Numbered from the stretch's first letter, positions 8,464-18,082 are shown. The stretch is 64,000 nt of DNA from an uncultured Rhodospirillales bacterium (GCA_902825855.1 CADECW010000002.1:107375-171374); one strand, 5' to 3'. Program-made: numbers and translations. The notes: generated from the letters alone by a model not told the origin.

Positions 8464-10938
8464 TCAGTAGGTTTCGCCTGTGCCCGTAAGTCCCGGGCGC
8501 CGGGCGCCGCCCGCCTGCTGCGGGCCGCCCGGGTCTATACCGGAAGAGGGCCCCGACCCGTCAAGCGGCGCCTGACTGAAGCCCTCGCTGCCGGGCTCGG
8601 TGCCGGGCTTGAAGACCTCGTCGATCGTGCCGCCCTCGTAGCTGAATTTGACCATGCGCAGCCCGGGCGGGATGCGGAACGGCGTGGGCGGCTTGTCCTT
8701 GAAGATCTTCCTGGCGATCGCCTCGTAGATCGGTGCGGCATTGCCACCGCCGGTCTCGAGGTTGCCGTGGCCGAGCGTCCTCGGCTCGTCGAAGCCGATA
8801 TAGATGCCGACGGTGATATCGGGCGTCGAGCCCAGGAACCAGTTGTCGCGCGCGTCGTTGGTCGTGCCAGTCTTGCCGGCGATCGGCCGGCCGAGCGCCG
8901 CCAGGCGGGCGGCGGTGCCGCGCGTCGTCACGCCCAGCATCATGTGCACGACCTGGTAGACCGACGCGGGATCGTGGAAAGGCTTGCGCGAATCGACAAT
9001 CTCGGGCGCGACCGGCGTGCCGGCCGCCTGCTCGCCGCAGCCGCGACAGGCGCGCGGCTCATGGCGGTAGACCGTCCTGCCGTTGCGGTCCTGGACACGG
9101 TCGACCAGCGAAGGGGTGATCTCGAGCGCGCCGTTCGCCAGCATGGCGTAGGCCATGGTCATCCGCAGCAGCGTGGTCTCGCCCGCGCCCAGCGACATCG
9201 GCAGGTAGGCGCCCATCTGGTCGACGACGCCGAATTCCTTGGCGACCTCGACCACCTTCTTCATGCCGACCTGCTGGGCCATGCGCACGGTCATGAGGTT
9301 GCGTGACTGCTCCAGGCCACGGCGCACCGTGGTGGGACCGAGATAGTCGTTGGCGTAATTCTTGGGCGTCCACACCGGCTGCCCGTAACCCGGATCGTAG
9401 GAGAACGGTGCGTCGAGCACGATCGAAGCGGGCGTGAACCCGTTGTCCATGGCTGCGAGATACACGAAAGGCTTGAACGACGAGCCGGGCTGACGTGCCG
9501 CCTGCACGGCACGGTTGAACTGGCTGCGGGCGTAGGACCAGCCGCCGGACATGGCGAGCACGCGACCGGTCTGGGTATCCATCACCACCACGCCACCCTC
9601 GACGTTGGGCACCTGGCGCAGCCCGTAGGTCCTGGGCGGATAGGGCTTGGCGTTCTGGCCGGCGGGCTTCTCGACCTTCTCGACCACGATCACGTCGCCG
9701 ACATTGACGACGTCCTTCGGGCTGCGCGGCGCTGCACCGACGCGCTGCTCGGCCAAGGTCGGCGCGGCCCATGTCATCTCGGCAAAGGGCACGGTGCCCT
9801 CGCCGCCTCCTCCGTCGGTCGCGGGCAGGCCGATGATCTGCACCGCCTGCGGCTCGATCTTGCTGACGACCGCCAGTTGCCAGCCTGATGGAGCGCCAAG
9901 TGGCCGGCGCTGGACGATGCGGGCGAACTCTTCCTCCCACACGCTCATGTCTGGGATCTTGGCGTAAGGGCCACGCCAGCCGTGACGGCGATCGTAGCTG
10001 ACCAAACCCTGGCGCAGGGCGTCGTCGGCGACCGCCTGGATGGCGGGATCGAGAGTTGTCGAGACGGTGAGCCCGCCTTCGTAGAGGCCCTTCTCGCCGT
10101 AAGCCGCCATCAGGTTGCGGCGCACCTCCTCGGCGAAGAAGTCGGCCTGTACCACCTCGGTATTGCCGCGGCGGCGGTACTGCAGCTTCTCGGTCCTGGC
10201 CTGCTGCATCTCGGCCTGGGTGATGTAACCGTCGTCGAGCATGCGGCCCAGCACGTAGTCACGCCGGACATAGGCTTCCTTCTCGTTGCGCGTGATGTTG
10301 TAGCGGTTGGGCGCCTTGGGCAACGCCGCGAGATAGGCGATCTCCGACAGCGTCAGCTCGTCGAGCGAGCGATCGAAGTAGTTGATGGCCGCCTGGGCCA
10401 CGCCGTAGTTGCCCGAGCCGAGGTAGATCTCGTTGAGATAGAGCTCGAGGATGCGCTCCTTGGAGTAGGTCTCCTCGATCCGGAAGGCGAGGATCGCCTC
10501 GCGAATCTTGCGCGCCAGGGTCGCCTGATTGGAGAGCAGGAAGTTCTTCGCGACCTGCTGGGTAAGTCCCGACGCACCCTCCGGCCGCTTGCCGGGATTG
10601 GCGACGTTCGCCACCACGGCCCGCAATACGCCGATGAAGTCGACGCCAGGATGGGAGAAGAAGCGCTGGTCCTCGGCTGCGACGAAGGCCTCCAGCACAC
10701 GCTTGGGCATGGCGGCGACCGGCACGAACACCCGCTTCTCGCGAGCGTACTCGGCCAAAAGGCGGCCGTCGGCGGCGTAAAGCCGCGACGAGATCGCCGG
10801 CTGGTAATCGGCGAGCTGCTTATGGTCCGGCAAACCATGGCTGAAGTGCCAGAACAGGCCTGCCACGGTGCCGGTGCCAACGATCAGGGCGGCCGTCGCA
10901 AAGGCCAGCGCAATTTTGAATAGGTTCAGCACTTTCAT
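8464..10938 (-). CDS. mrcA: Penicillin-binding protein 1A, bifunctional peptidoglycan synthase
   Basis: An 824-residue class A PBP. An N-terminal anchor (about residues 8-30) precedes the GT51 glycosyltransferase domain with EDQRFFSHPGVD (catalytic Glu about 89), GASGLTQQVAKN and RKIREAILAFRIE. The OB-like insert follows, then the transpeptidase with Ser-Ser-Phe-Lys (nucleophile Ser about 486, Lys 489), SRN and GKTGTTNDARDNWF. The C-terminus is a disordered Gly/Pro tail. It polymerises and cross-links peptidoglycan at the inner membrane. The amidase gene starts upstream and prfB follows, a neighbourhood common in alphaproteobacteria. Confidence 0.96.
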   Translation of the reverse strand: MKVLNLFKIALAFATAALIVGTGTVAGLFWHFSHGLPDHKQLADYQPAISSRLYAADGRLLAEYAREKRVFVPVAAMPKRVLEAFVAAEDQRFFSHPGVDFIGVLRAVVANVANPGKRPEGASGLTQQVAKNFLLSNQATLARKIREAILAFRIEETYSKERILELYLNEIYLGSGNYGVAQAAINYFDRSLDELTLSEIAYLAALPKAPNRYNITRNEKEAYVRRDYVLGRMLDDGYITQAEMQQARTEKLQYRRRGNTEVVQADFFAEEVRRNLMAAYGEKGLYEGGLTVSTTLDPAIQAVADDALRQGLVSYDRRHGWRGPYAKIPDMSVWEEEFARIVQRRPLGAPSGWQLAVVSKIEPQAVQIIGLPATDGGGGEGTVPFAEMTWAAPTLAEQRVGAAPRSPKDVVNVGDVIVVEKVEKPAGQNAKPYPPRTYGLRQVPNVEGGVVVMDTQTGRVLAMSGGWSYARSQFNRAVQAARQPGSSFKPFVYLAAMDNGFTPASIVLDAPFSYDPGYGQPVWTPKNYANDYLGPTTVRRGLEQSRNLMTVRMAQQVGMKKVVEVAKEFGVVDQMGAYLPMSLGAGETTLLRMTMAYAMLANGALEITPSLVDRVQDRNGRTVYRHEPRACRGCGEQAAGTPVAPEIVDSRKPFHDPASVYQVVHMMLGVTTRGTAARLAALGRPIAGKTGTTNDARDNWFLGSTPDITVGIYIGFDEPRTLGHGNLETGGGNAAPIYEAIARKIFKDKPPTPFRIPPGLRMVKFSYEGGTIDEVFKPGTEPGSEGFSQAPLDGSGPSSGIDPGGPQQAGGARRPGLTGTGETY

Positions 10939-10989
10939 TTCTTGTACGCGGCCAACCCCAGGGGCAGCAACGTCGAGCCTGAAAGAAAG

Positions 10990-11820
10990 TTACGCCTTTC
11001 TTGTGGCAATTGCGGTACCGAAGTGGGCATCGACCGATGCTCGCAGTGCCCGTGCCAGCCCAACCTGGTGCTGCCGCACCGTCAAAAGCTTCTCGTCCTG
11101 TGGATTGGAGAGATAGCCGAGTTCGACCAGGGCGGCCGGAATATCAGGTGACGTCAGAACGGCAAAGCCCGCTTGGCGATGGGTGCGGGGCAGCAGGCGC
11201 ACGCCGTTGCTGCCGAAGGTACGCACGATGGTATCTGCCAGGCGGCGTGAATCGTTGACCGTGCCGCGCTGGCTCATCGCGACCAGAGCGCGCGCGACAT
11301 CATCGGGCTGGTCGGAGAGCCGCAAGCCCGAAACCACCGCATCGGAGCGGTTCTCGCGCGCTGCAAGGGCTGCTGCCTCACGATCGCTCGCCTCTTCCGA
11401 AAGCGTGTAGACCGAGGCGCCGCGCACGTCGGAATCGGGATGGGCGTCGGCGTGCAGCGAGAGGAAGAGATCGGCCTTTGCTGCCTGGGCGCGCGCCACA
11501 CGCTCGCGCAACGGGACGTAGGCATCGAAGGTCCGGGTCAACAGCACGCGATAGCGGTTTCCCGCCAGAAGCTCGCGCTGCAATTCGCGGGCGATCGACA
11601 TCACGACCGTTTTTTCCTGCGTGCCCCGAACCCCGAGCGCCCCGGGATCCCTGCCGCCATGGCCCGGATCGAGAAAGACCAGCTTGGGTTTGGGTAGTGG
11701 CGTCGGTTTGGGGACCGATTTCTTGGCCGGCTGATTGGCCCAGACCGCAGGCGCGCCAAGAGCTATGGCTGTCAGGCCGGCAAGACCTGCAATGACACTT
11801 CGGCGATCGGGAGCGGCCAT
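10990..11820 (-). CDS. N-acetylmuramoyl-L-alanine amidase (Amidase_3, AmiC-like)
   Basis: A 276-residue exported zinc amidase that cuts the amide bond between MurNAc and the stem peptide. The N-terminus DRRSVIAGLAGLTAIALG suggests a twin-arginine signal with cleavage near AVWAN. After a Lys/Pro linker the catalytic domain starts at VFLDPGHGGRDPGA (zinc His). A Glu in TQEKTVV and the His in LSLHADAH continue the zinc site, and the catalytic Glu lies in ALVELGYLSN. The enzyme probably splits septal peptidoglycan. It reads into mrcA (52 bp) and is divergent from rne, so both share the AT-rich gap upstream. Confidence 0.94.
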   Translation of the reverse strand: MAAPDRRSVIAGLAGLTAIALGAPAVWANQPAKKSVPKPTPLPKPKLVFLDPGHGGRDPGALGVRGTQEKTVVMSIARELQRELLAGNRYRVLLTRTFDAYVPLRERVARAQAAKADLFLSLHADAHPDSDVRGASVYTLSEEASDREAAALAARENRSDAVVSGLRLSDQPDDVARALVAMSQRGTVNDSRRLADTIVRTFGSNGVRLLPRTHRQAGFAVLTSPDIPAALVELGYLSNPQDEKLLTVRQHQVGLARALRASVDAHFGTAIATRKA

Positions 11821-12305
11821 GGAGACAGCCAGCTAAAAATAGAGAGGAGAGGCAATTATTGTTTTGATATGTTCAACCAAATACCGAAGAAACGCAATAA
11901 TTGCAAGAAAATTCAATCATTTAACGACCAATACTCACCTGCCCCAACGTTTTGATTGTGAGGGCCAACCGAACCCCGTATGTTGCGTCTCGCGAGCAGT
12001 CGCCGTCGTTCGAAGCGCCCTTCCCAGGGCTGGTGCGCTCCGACGGCAGTCTTCTAAGCCGGGCTGGCGCCCCACCACATGCGATGGGAGCGGCGGGCCT
12101 GCGGAGGGACTGTCAGGCAGGCGGTGGCTATAGGAAACCCGAGGTCGGCAGGACTCAGTTTGGTCCGGCGGCGCGATGCTTCCCCGTCTTGGCCTAGAAG
12201 TTGGCCGTTCGGCGGGTCGATGGCGCGTCGTCCCCCTCGCCCCAGGGAGGCGGCTCGGCCGCCGGTCGCTCGCGCCGGTAGGACACGGACGTCTCGGAGC
12301 GAGCC
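11821..12305. promoter_or_regulatory. Divergent amidase/rne intergenic region and probable long rne leader
   Basis: Nearly 490 bp separate the amidase and rne starts. About 11835-11945 is markedly AT-rich for this genome and is the likely place for both promoters. About 11990-12300 is GC-rich and can form several hairpins, but I could not settle a fold. RNase E genes are commonly autoregulated through a structured 5' leader, so this fits a long untranslated leader. Short open frames across it lack ribosome sites, and I do not call them genes. I see no known riboswitch motif. Confidence 0.5.
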
Positions 12306-15278
12306 ATGGCACGGCGCATGCTCATCGATGCGAGCCACCCCGAGGAAACCCGGGTGGTCGTGGTCGATGGAACACGACTGGAAGAATTCGATTTCGAGAC
12401 GGCGACCCGCAAGCCCCTCAAGGGCAACATCTATCTCGCAAAGGTCATCCGCATCGAGCCATCACTGCAGGCGGCGTTCGTCGAGTATGGCGGCAATCGA
12501 CACGGTTTCCTGGCCTTCTCGGAAATCCATCCCGATTACTACCAGATCCCCGTCGCCGACCGCGAAAGGCTGATAGCCGAGCAGCAGCGCCTGCAGGCCG
12601 AGGCCGAGGAGGACGAGCCGCGACGGCGCGACAAGGTCGATCGCACCGACATCGAGGAAGTGCGCGAGGACAATCGTGCCGAGGTCTCGACCGAGCCGGC
12701 CGGCAGCGCACCGCCAAACGAAGTGGCTGTCGAGGCCATCGCCAACGCCGAGGACGCCGGCGACCGACCGGTGACCGACCAGGCGCCGGCTGAGTCTTTG
12801 CCGGCCGCTATTATTGCCGAGCCCGAAACCCAGGTGCAGCCGGTCGCCGGCGAACCACCAACCGAAGTGCCCGTCGAGGCCGTCGCAAGTGCGGAGCCTG
12901 AACCCCAGTCCCGGCCGGCCGCCATCATCAGCGAGCGCATTGACGGTCCAGCCGAGACCGAGGCTGCCGCAGAGCCGCCGCCGATCGCGACGCCCGCCGA
13001 GACCTCGGACGCGGCAGCGCCGTCCGAACAGCCGGCCACCGTGTACGCGGAGGCCGCGGCCGAGACTCCCGTCGAAGCGCCGGCCGACGCGGCCGGCGAA
13101 GCGCCTACGGACCTTGCCGACGCACCGCAGCCCGAGGTCACGGTTGAGACCCTGGGCGGCGACGACGTGATCGAGCAGCGCGAGACACGCGAGCGCCGCC
13201 GCCGCAACCCGGTCAGGCAATACAAGATCCAGGAAGTCATCAAGCGTCGGCAGATCCTGCTGGTGCAGGTCGTCAAGGAGGAGCGCGGCAACAAGGGTGC
13301 GGCGCTCACCACTTACCTGTCGCTCGCCGGCCGCTACTGCGTGCTGATGCCCAACGCCGGCCGTGGCGGCGGCATTTCGCGCAAGATCTCCAATCCGGCC
13401 GACCGCAAGCGCATGAAGGAGGTCCTGAGCGAACTCGACGTGCCGCAGGGCCAGGGCGTGATCCTGCGAACCGCCGGCCTCGAACGCAGCACCATCGATA
13501 TCAAGCGCGACTACGAATACCTGTCGCGGCTATGGGATTCGATCCGCGAGATCACGATGCGCTCGACGGCGCCAGCGCTGATCTACGAGGAAGGCGACCT
13601 GATCAAGCGCTCGCTGCGCGACGTCTACGATACCGATATCGCCCAGGTGCTGGTCGAGGGCGAGCCGGGCTTCCACGCCGCGTCCGAGTTCATGCGCCAG
13701 CTGGTGCCGCACCAGGCGAACAAGGTCGAGCTCTACAAGGAGCCGATTCCCCTCTTCCACCGCTATCAGGTGGAGAACCAGTTCGACGCCATGCATTCGC
13801 CGGTCGTCCAGCTGCGCTCCGGCGGTTACATCGTCATCAATCCGACCGAAGCGCTGGTCGCCATCGACGTCAACTCGGGCCGCTCGACCAAGGAGCGCAA
13901 CATCGAGGAGACGGCGCTCAGAACCAATGTCGAGGCGGCCGAGGAGATCGCCCGCCAGGTACGCCTGCGCGACCTTGCCGGCCTGATCGTGATCGACTTC
14001 ATCGACATGGAGGAAACGCGCCATCAGCGCCAGGTCGAGCACAAGGTCAAGGATGCGATGCGCCACGACCGGGCCCGCATCCAGATCGGCCGCATCTCGG
14101 CCTTCGGCCTGCTCGAGATGTCGCGCCAGCGCCTGCGGCCCAGCCTGCTCGAGCATTCGACGGAGAGCTGCCCGCATTGCTCCGGCACCGGCCGCATACG
14201 CTCGATCGAATCGGCGGCGCTGCATGCGTTGCGCGCCATCGAGGAGGAAGGAGTGCGGCGCCGCGCCAGCGAGATCATCGTCAGCGTGCCGCCGAACGTC
14301 GCGCTCTACCTCTTGAACCAGAAGCGCCACACTCTGTCGGAGATCGAGAAGCGCTACGGCTTCTCGGTGACCATGGAAGCCGACGACGAACTGCATGCCG
14401 CCGATTGCGAGATCGAGCGCGTGCGCGGCCGGCGTGACGACCGTGAGCGGCCGGCTCAGGAGCTGGCGCGCGCTTCCTACGAGGAGGTCTCCGACGACGC
14501 GCCGGCCGACGAGGCCGAGGCTGGTGAAGACCGCGAGACCGGCGACCACCTGGATGAGCGCGGTGAGCGCGACGACGGCGACCGCGAAGGCGGCCGCCGC
14601 CGCCGACGCCGCCGACGCCGCCGTGGTGGCCGTCGCGACGAGGATGGCGACAGCGATCGTCCGCAGGCGATGGACTCGGAAGACCAGGCCGAAGCCGGAC
14701 ACGGCGCCAACGGCGCAGCCGACGAGCAGCATCGTGATGAGCATCCGGTGCAGCATGTTGGCCAGCCCGATGAGCAGCACGACGCGCCAAGCGACGAGCC
14801 GCACGGCGAGCGCCGTGAGGAACCGGTAGGCGACGCCCATGCCGAGGGCGAGCCCGGCGAGGAGCGCGCGGATGACCGGGGTGATGGTGAGCGCGGCGAT
14901 CGCCGCCGCCGTCGCGGCCGCCGCGGCGGGCGTCGTCGCCGGCGCGAAAACGGCGAGGGGGAGTTCAGCGATCAGCATGGTGACGAGGCTGGCGAGGCAC
15001 CCCTCGCTGCGGCACCGATGCCGATCGAAGGGAACCCGGTCGAACACATGCCGGACGGCCACATGCCCGTCGAGGTCCCGCCCTACGATGCGTCCACGCC
15101 AGTCGCCCCACCGGTAAACGTCGAAGCTGAACCGCCGCCGCCGCTGGAACCACCGGCCCCGCCGATCGTGGTGGCCGCGGCCCCGCAGCCCGAACCTCCA
15201 CCTCCCCCGCCACCGCCCGCGGTGCCCGTCATCGACGCGCCGCCGGAGAAGCCGAAACGCGGCTGGTGGCGGCGATAG
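12306..15278 (+). CDS. rne: Ribonuclease E/G family endoribonuclease with large acidic insertion and disordered tail
   Basis: A 990-residue RNase E, the main mRNA-decay and rRNA/tRNA-processing endonuclease. The N-terminus MARRMLIDASHPEETRVVVVDG and the S1 start KGNIYLAKVIRIEPSLQAAF are typical. Inside the S1 region, roughly residues 95-300 form a Glu/Ala/Pro-rich insertion before the S1 strand KRRQILLVQVVKEE resumes. The DNase-I-like metal site is seen in AIDVNSG (Asp about 521) and DFIDMEE (Asp about 567), and the zinc-link CPHCSGTGR at about 622-625. The tail after about 720 is acidic, with an uninterrupted Arg block (nt about 14600-14640) for RNA binding and a proline-rich end, and likely scaffolds a degradosome. 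Alphaproteobacterial enzymes often carry such insertions. Confidence 0.95.
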   Translation: MARRMLIDASHPEETRVVVVDGTRLEEFDFETATRKPLKGNIYLAKVIRIEPSLQAAFVEYGGNRHGFLAFSEIHPDYYQIPVADRERLIAEQQRLQAEAEEDEPRRRDKVDRTDIEEVREDNRAEVSTEPAGSAPPNEVAVEAIANAEDAGDRPVTDQAPAESLPAAIIAEPETQVQPVAGEPPTEVPVEAVASAEPEPQSRPAAIISERIDGPAETEAAAEPPPIATPAETSDAAAPSEQPATVYAEAAAETPVEAPADAAGEAPTDLADAPQPEVTVETLGGDDVIEQRETRERRRRNPVRQYKIQEVIKRRQILLVQVVKEERGNKGAALTTYLSLAGRYCVLMPNAGRGGGISRKISNPADRKRMKEVLSELDVPQGQGVILRTAGLERSTIDIKRDYEYLSRLWDSIREITMRSTAPALIYEEGDLIKRSLRDVYDTDIAQVLVEGEPGFHAASEFMRQLVPHQANKVELYKEPIPLFHRYQVENQFDAMHSPVVQLRSGGYIVINPTEALVAIDVNSGRSTKERNIEETALRTNVEAAEEIARQVRLRDLAGLIVIDFIDMEETRHQRQVEHKVKDAMRHDRARIQIGRISAFGLLEMSRQRLRPSLLEHSTESCPHCSGTGRIRSIESAALHALRAIEEEGVRRRASEIIVSVPPNVALYLLNQKRHTLSEIEKRYGFSVTMEADDELHAADCEIERVRGRRDDRERPAQELARASYEEVSDDAPADEAEAGEDRETGDHLDERGERDDGDREGGRRRRRRRRRRGGRRDEDGDSDRPQAMDSEDQAEAGHGANGAADEQHRDEHPVQHVGQPDEQHDAPSDEPHGERREEPVGDAHAEGEPGEERADDRGDGERGDRRRRRGRRGGRRRRRENGEGEFSDQHGDEAGEAPLAAAPMPIEGNPVEHMPDGHMPVEVPPYDASTPVAPPVNVEAEPPPPLEPPAPPIVVAAAPQPEPPPPPPPPAVPVIDAPPEKPKRGWWRR

Positions 15279-15297
15279 TCTTACTCTCTTGCAGGCG

Positions 15298-15314
15298 GCC
15301 GGCCTTCGGCCGGC
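15298..15314 (+). terminator. GC hairpin after rne
   Basis: A perfect 7-bp stem GCCGGCC / GGCCGGC with a TTC loop lies 19 bp after the rne stop. No T-run follows, so it may act as an mRNA 3'-end stabiliser or a Rho-assisted terminator. Confidence 0.45.
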
Positions 15315-15338
15315 GGTCTGAAAGACAACGAGCCATTC

Positions 15339-16301
15339 ATGAAACGCCGGTCAGTTCTGCTCGGCGCCGCGGCGCTTCCCATCGCCGCCGGCGCCGCCCG
15401 CGCTAACAGTTTTCCCAACGGCCCGTTCCGCATCATCGTGCCGTTCGGCGCCGGGTCGGCCACCGATCAGGGTGCGCGCAACATCGCCGAGGGGCTCAAT
15501 CGCCTTTTCGCCGTTCCGGCCGTCGTCGAGAACAAGCCGGGCGCCAACGGCGCCATCGCCGCCGAGGTCGCGGCCAAGGCCAAGCCCGACGGCCAGACGA
15601 TCTTCGTCTGCTCGAACACCGCGGCGGCGTCGAACGTCGCCATGATGAAGTCCCTGCCCTACGACCCGCTGAAAGATTTCGAACCGGTGACGCTGATCGG
15701 CCGCGCGCCGGTGTTCCTGATCGTCAATCCCAAGGTCGAGGCGACGACAGCTCAGGAGTTCGTGGCGCTGTGCAAGAAGCAGCCGGGCAAGATCAACTTC
15801 GGCTCGGGCAGCGCCTCGACGCGCATTTCGGGCGAGCTTCTGAAGGCCAAGGCCCAGATCGATATGGTGCACGTGCCCTACAAGAGCACGCCGGCGGCGC
15901 TGCAGGACACGATGGCGGGCCATGTGCAGATGTGCTTCGCCGATCCCGTCACTTCGCTGCCGCAGGTCAAGGCGGGCACGGTGCGCTGCCTGGGCGTCGG
16001 CAACCGTGGGCGCTACAAGCTCACACCCGACATTCCGACCTTGATCGAGCAGGGCATCCCCGATTTCGAGCTGATGACCTGGACCGGCGTGATGCTACCG
16101 GCCGGCGTGCCGCCCGCCATAGCGACGACGCTGCGCGAGGCGATCGTGAAAATCATCAGCGAGCCCGCCTACGTAGAGCGCCAGGCCCAGGGCGGGGCGG
16201 AGATATCACCGACCACGCCCGAGGAAATGCGGCGCATCCAGGTGGCTGAGATCGAACTCTACCGTGAGATGATGAAGATCGCCGGCATAGAGCCGGAGTG
16301 A
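15339..16301 (+). CDS. Bug-family (TctC-type) extracytoplasmic solute-binding protein
   Basis: A 320-residue periplasmic receptor. A signal peptide (RRSVLLGAAALPIAAGAARAN) leads to the Bug features FRIIVPFGAGSATDQGARN, VPAVVENKPGANGAIAAE and LPYDPLKDFEPVTLIG. The region MVHVPYKSTPAALQDTMAG matches the second lobe. It is a different paralogue from the one near 6.1-7.1 kb, and again no TctA/TctB membrane genes are adjacent. It starts 60 bp after rne on the same strand but is functionally unrelated; the BON-domain gene converges downstream. Ligand unknown, probably a carboxylate. Confidence 0.92.
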   Translation: MKRRSVLLGAAALPIAAGAARANSFPNGPFRIIVPFGAGSATDQGARNIAEGLNRLFAVPAVVENKPGANGAIAAEVAAKAKPDGQTIFVCSNTAAASNVAMMKSLPYDPLKDFEPVTLIGRAPVFLIVNPKVEATTAQEFVALCKKQPGKINFGSGSASTRISGELLKAKAQIDMVHVPYKSTPAALQDTMAGHVQMCFADPVTSLPQVKAGTVRCLGVGNRGRYKLTPDIPTLIEQGIPDFELMTWTGVMLPAGVPPAIATTLREAIVKIISEPAYVERQAQGGAEISPTTPEEMRRIQVAEIELYREMMKIAGIEPE

Positions 16302-16337
16302 TCGAAATATGAAGGTCCCGCGCGAAGCGAAGGGCCT

Positions 16338-16934
16338 TCAGCTTGCCGCTTCCACCCGCAGATTGTTCTGCACGTGCTTCACGCCGCCGGCATGTTCGGC
16401 GATGTCCTCGGCCCAGCGCCTGGTGTCGCGGGTCTTGACGGTACCGGACAGCGTCACCTCGCCGTTCTTGACCGCGACCTCGATGCCGGAGGCGTCGACC
16501 CAGGGATCGTCCATCAGATCGTCGCAGACCAGTTCGCGGATGCGCTCGTCCGAACGCACATAACCCTTCGGCCCGACGCCGCGGTGGCGCGCCTCGCCGC
16601 CAAACCACGCGCTGGGCCGTGCCCAGGCGTGCTCCTCGTCGGCCTGCTGGCGAGAGATCCGCCGGTCGCGCTGGCGGTCGGCATGTTCGCCGGGCATCGG
16701 CCGCTGCGCGTAAGGCTCTTCGTAATCGCTGGAACGCCGGTAGCGCCGGTCGCGATACTCATGGTCTGGATCGTAGTAGTTGCCGCCATCGTGGCCCGGA
16801 TCCCGGCCGGTACCATAGCCGCGGTGGCGCCGATTCCGGTCACCATCGCCTGCCTGGGTGGCGCTGTAGCGGCGAAAGGCGTGGCGCATGTCGCGCCGGT
16901 CGTCGTCCCAATCGCGGTCGTCGTAGCGGGCCAT
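16338..16934 (-). CDS. BON-domain protein with charged low-complexity N-terminus
   Basis: 198 residues. About the first 110 are extremely rich in Asp, Arg and Tyr (for example RYDDRDWDDDRRDMRHAFRR) and look disordered. The C-terminal ~75 residues form a BON domain (IRELVCDDLMDDPWVDASG...VKNGEVTLSGTVKTRDTRRWAEDIAEH), the OsmY-type fold thought to bind membranes or hydrophobic ligands. There is no signal peptide. The start at 16934 is chosen for GGAGGAACGACC just upstream; the open frame extends further but into the TRAP gene's shadow. It follows the TRAP binding protein by 59 bp on the same strand. Confidence 0.85.
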   Translation of the reverse strand: MARYDDRDWDDDRRDMRHAFRRYSATQAGDGDRNRRHRGYGTGRDPGHDGGNYYDPDHEYRDRRYRRSSDYEEPYAQRPMPGEHADRQRDRRISRQQADEEHAWARPSAWFGGEARHRGVGPKGYVRSDERIRELVCDDLMDDPWVDASGIEVAVKNGEVTLSGTVKTRDTRRWAEDIAEHAGGVKHVQNNLRVEAAS

Positions 16935-16993
16935 GGTCGTTCCTCCGAGGGATGCCACGAAGGAACGACCGGGCGCTGGCCGGGTTGCCTGCG

Positions 16994-18082
16994 CTAGCGC
17001 TGCGTGTCCGAGCGGTAGACCGCAAGCTCGGCGCGCGTGTCGGCGATCGAGAACCAGCGGTGCTGCTCGGCGCGGAACTGGCGCCAGTTGGCCAGGATCT
17101 TCTTGAACTGCGCGTTGCCCGCGGCCTCCTCGTCGAGCACCGATTCGAGCGCGCCGCGCAGCGCCTTGATCACGTCCTCCGGCAGCACCGAAAGCTGGGT
17201 GCCCGACGCGACCAGCCGGGCAATCGCCTGGGCGTTCTTGGCGTCGTAGGAAGCCAGCATTTCGGTCGCCGCATAGTTTCCGGCATAGCGCAACGCCGCC
17301 TGGTAACGCGGCGGCAGGCTGGCCCATGGCTGCTTGCCGACCATGACCACGTTGGTCGCCTCGAGTTCCATCACGCCCGGCGTGTAGTAATACTTGGCGA
17401 CCTTGTTGAAGCCGAGCTTCTCGTCGTCATAAGGACCGACCCATTCGCAGGCGTCGATCGTGCCGCGCTCCATCGCTGGATAGATCTCGCCACCGGCGAT
17501 CTGCTGCGGCACGGCGCCAAGCTTCTGCATGACCTTGCCGCCGAAACCGGCGGTACGCATCTTGAGGCCCTCGAAGTCCTTCGGGCTTTTGATCTCCTTG
17601 CGGAACCAGCCGAACATCTGCCCGCCGGTCTGTCCGGCCGGAAAGGCGACGACGTTGAAGGAGTCATAGATCTCGTCCATCAGCTTGCGGCCGTCGCCGA
17701 ACAGCATCCAGGCATTGTGCTGGCGCGGCGTGAAGCCGAACGGCAGAGAGCCGTCGAAGATGAAGCTGGGGTTCTTGCCGATATAGTAGCCCGTGTAGGT
17801 ATGTCCGCATTCGACGGTGCCGTTGGCCACCGCGTCGAGCACCTGCAGGGCGGGCACGATCTCGCCGGCGGCGAAGGTCTGGAGCTGGAACTTGCCGTCG
17901 GTCAGCTCGCCGACGATGCGGGCGACCGTCTGGCTCGCGCCGAACAGCGTGTCGAGGCTCTTGGGGAAGCTGGTGGTGAATCGCCACTTCACATTCTCGT
18001 TGGTCTGCTGAGCGAAGGCCGGCGACGCGGCAAGCGTGGCGAGCGCCGCGGCGGGGGCGAATTGTCGACGGGTGATGGTCAT
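16994..18082 (-). CDS. TRAP transporter substrate-binding protein (DctP family)
   Basis: A 362-residue periplasmic receptor. The Tat-like start MTITRRQFAPAAALATLAA and cleavage near AFAQ are followed by the DctP-fold segments WRFTTSFPKSLDTLFGASQTVAR and PKDFEGLKMRTAGFGGKV. The conserved GGEIYPAMERGTIDACEWVGPYDD region carries the Arg and Asp/Glu residues that clamp the ligand carboxylate. It resembles the mannitol/chloroaromatic subgroup. No DctQ or DctM membrane subunit lies in the window. GGAGG precedes the ATG. A 14-bp LacI-type operator at 18129-18142 lies about 47 bp upstream of the start, so the nearby LacI regulator probably controls it. Confidence 0.92.
   Translation of the reverse strand: MTITRRQFAPAAALATLAASPAFAQQTNENVKWRFTTSFPKSLDTLFGASQTVARIVGELTDGKFQLQTFAAGEIVPALQVLDAVANGTVECGHTYTGYYIGKNPSFIFDGSLPFGFTPRQHNAWMLFGDGRKLMDEIYDSFNVVAFPAGQTGGQMFGWFRKEIKSPKDFEGLKMRTAGFGGKVMQKLGAVPQQIAGGEIYPAMERGTIDACEWVGPYDDEKLGFNKVAKYYYTPGVMELEATNVVMVGKQPWASLPPRYQAALRYAGNYAATEMLASYDAKNAQAIARLVASGTQLSVLPEDVIKALRGALESVLDEEAAGNAQFKKILANWRQFRAEQHRWFSIADTRAELAVYRSDTQR

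Noticed and set aside
11864..12133. 89-codon open frame within the rne leader
   Set aside because: No ribosome site, no family features, and the region looks like structured leader RNA.
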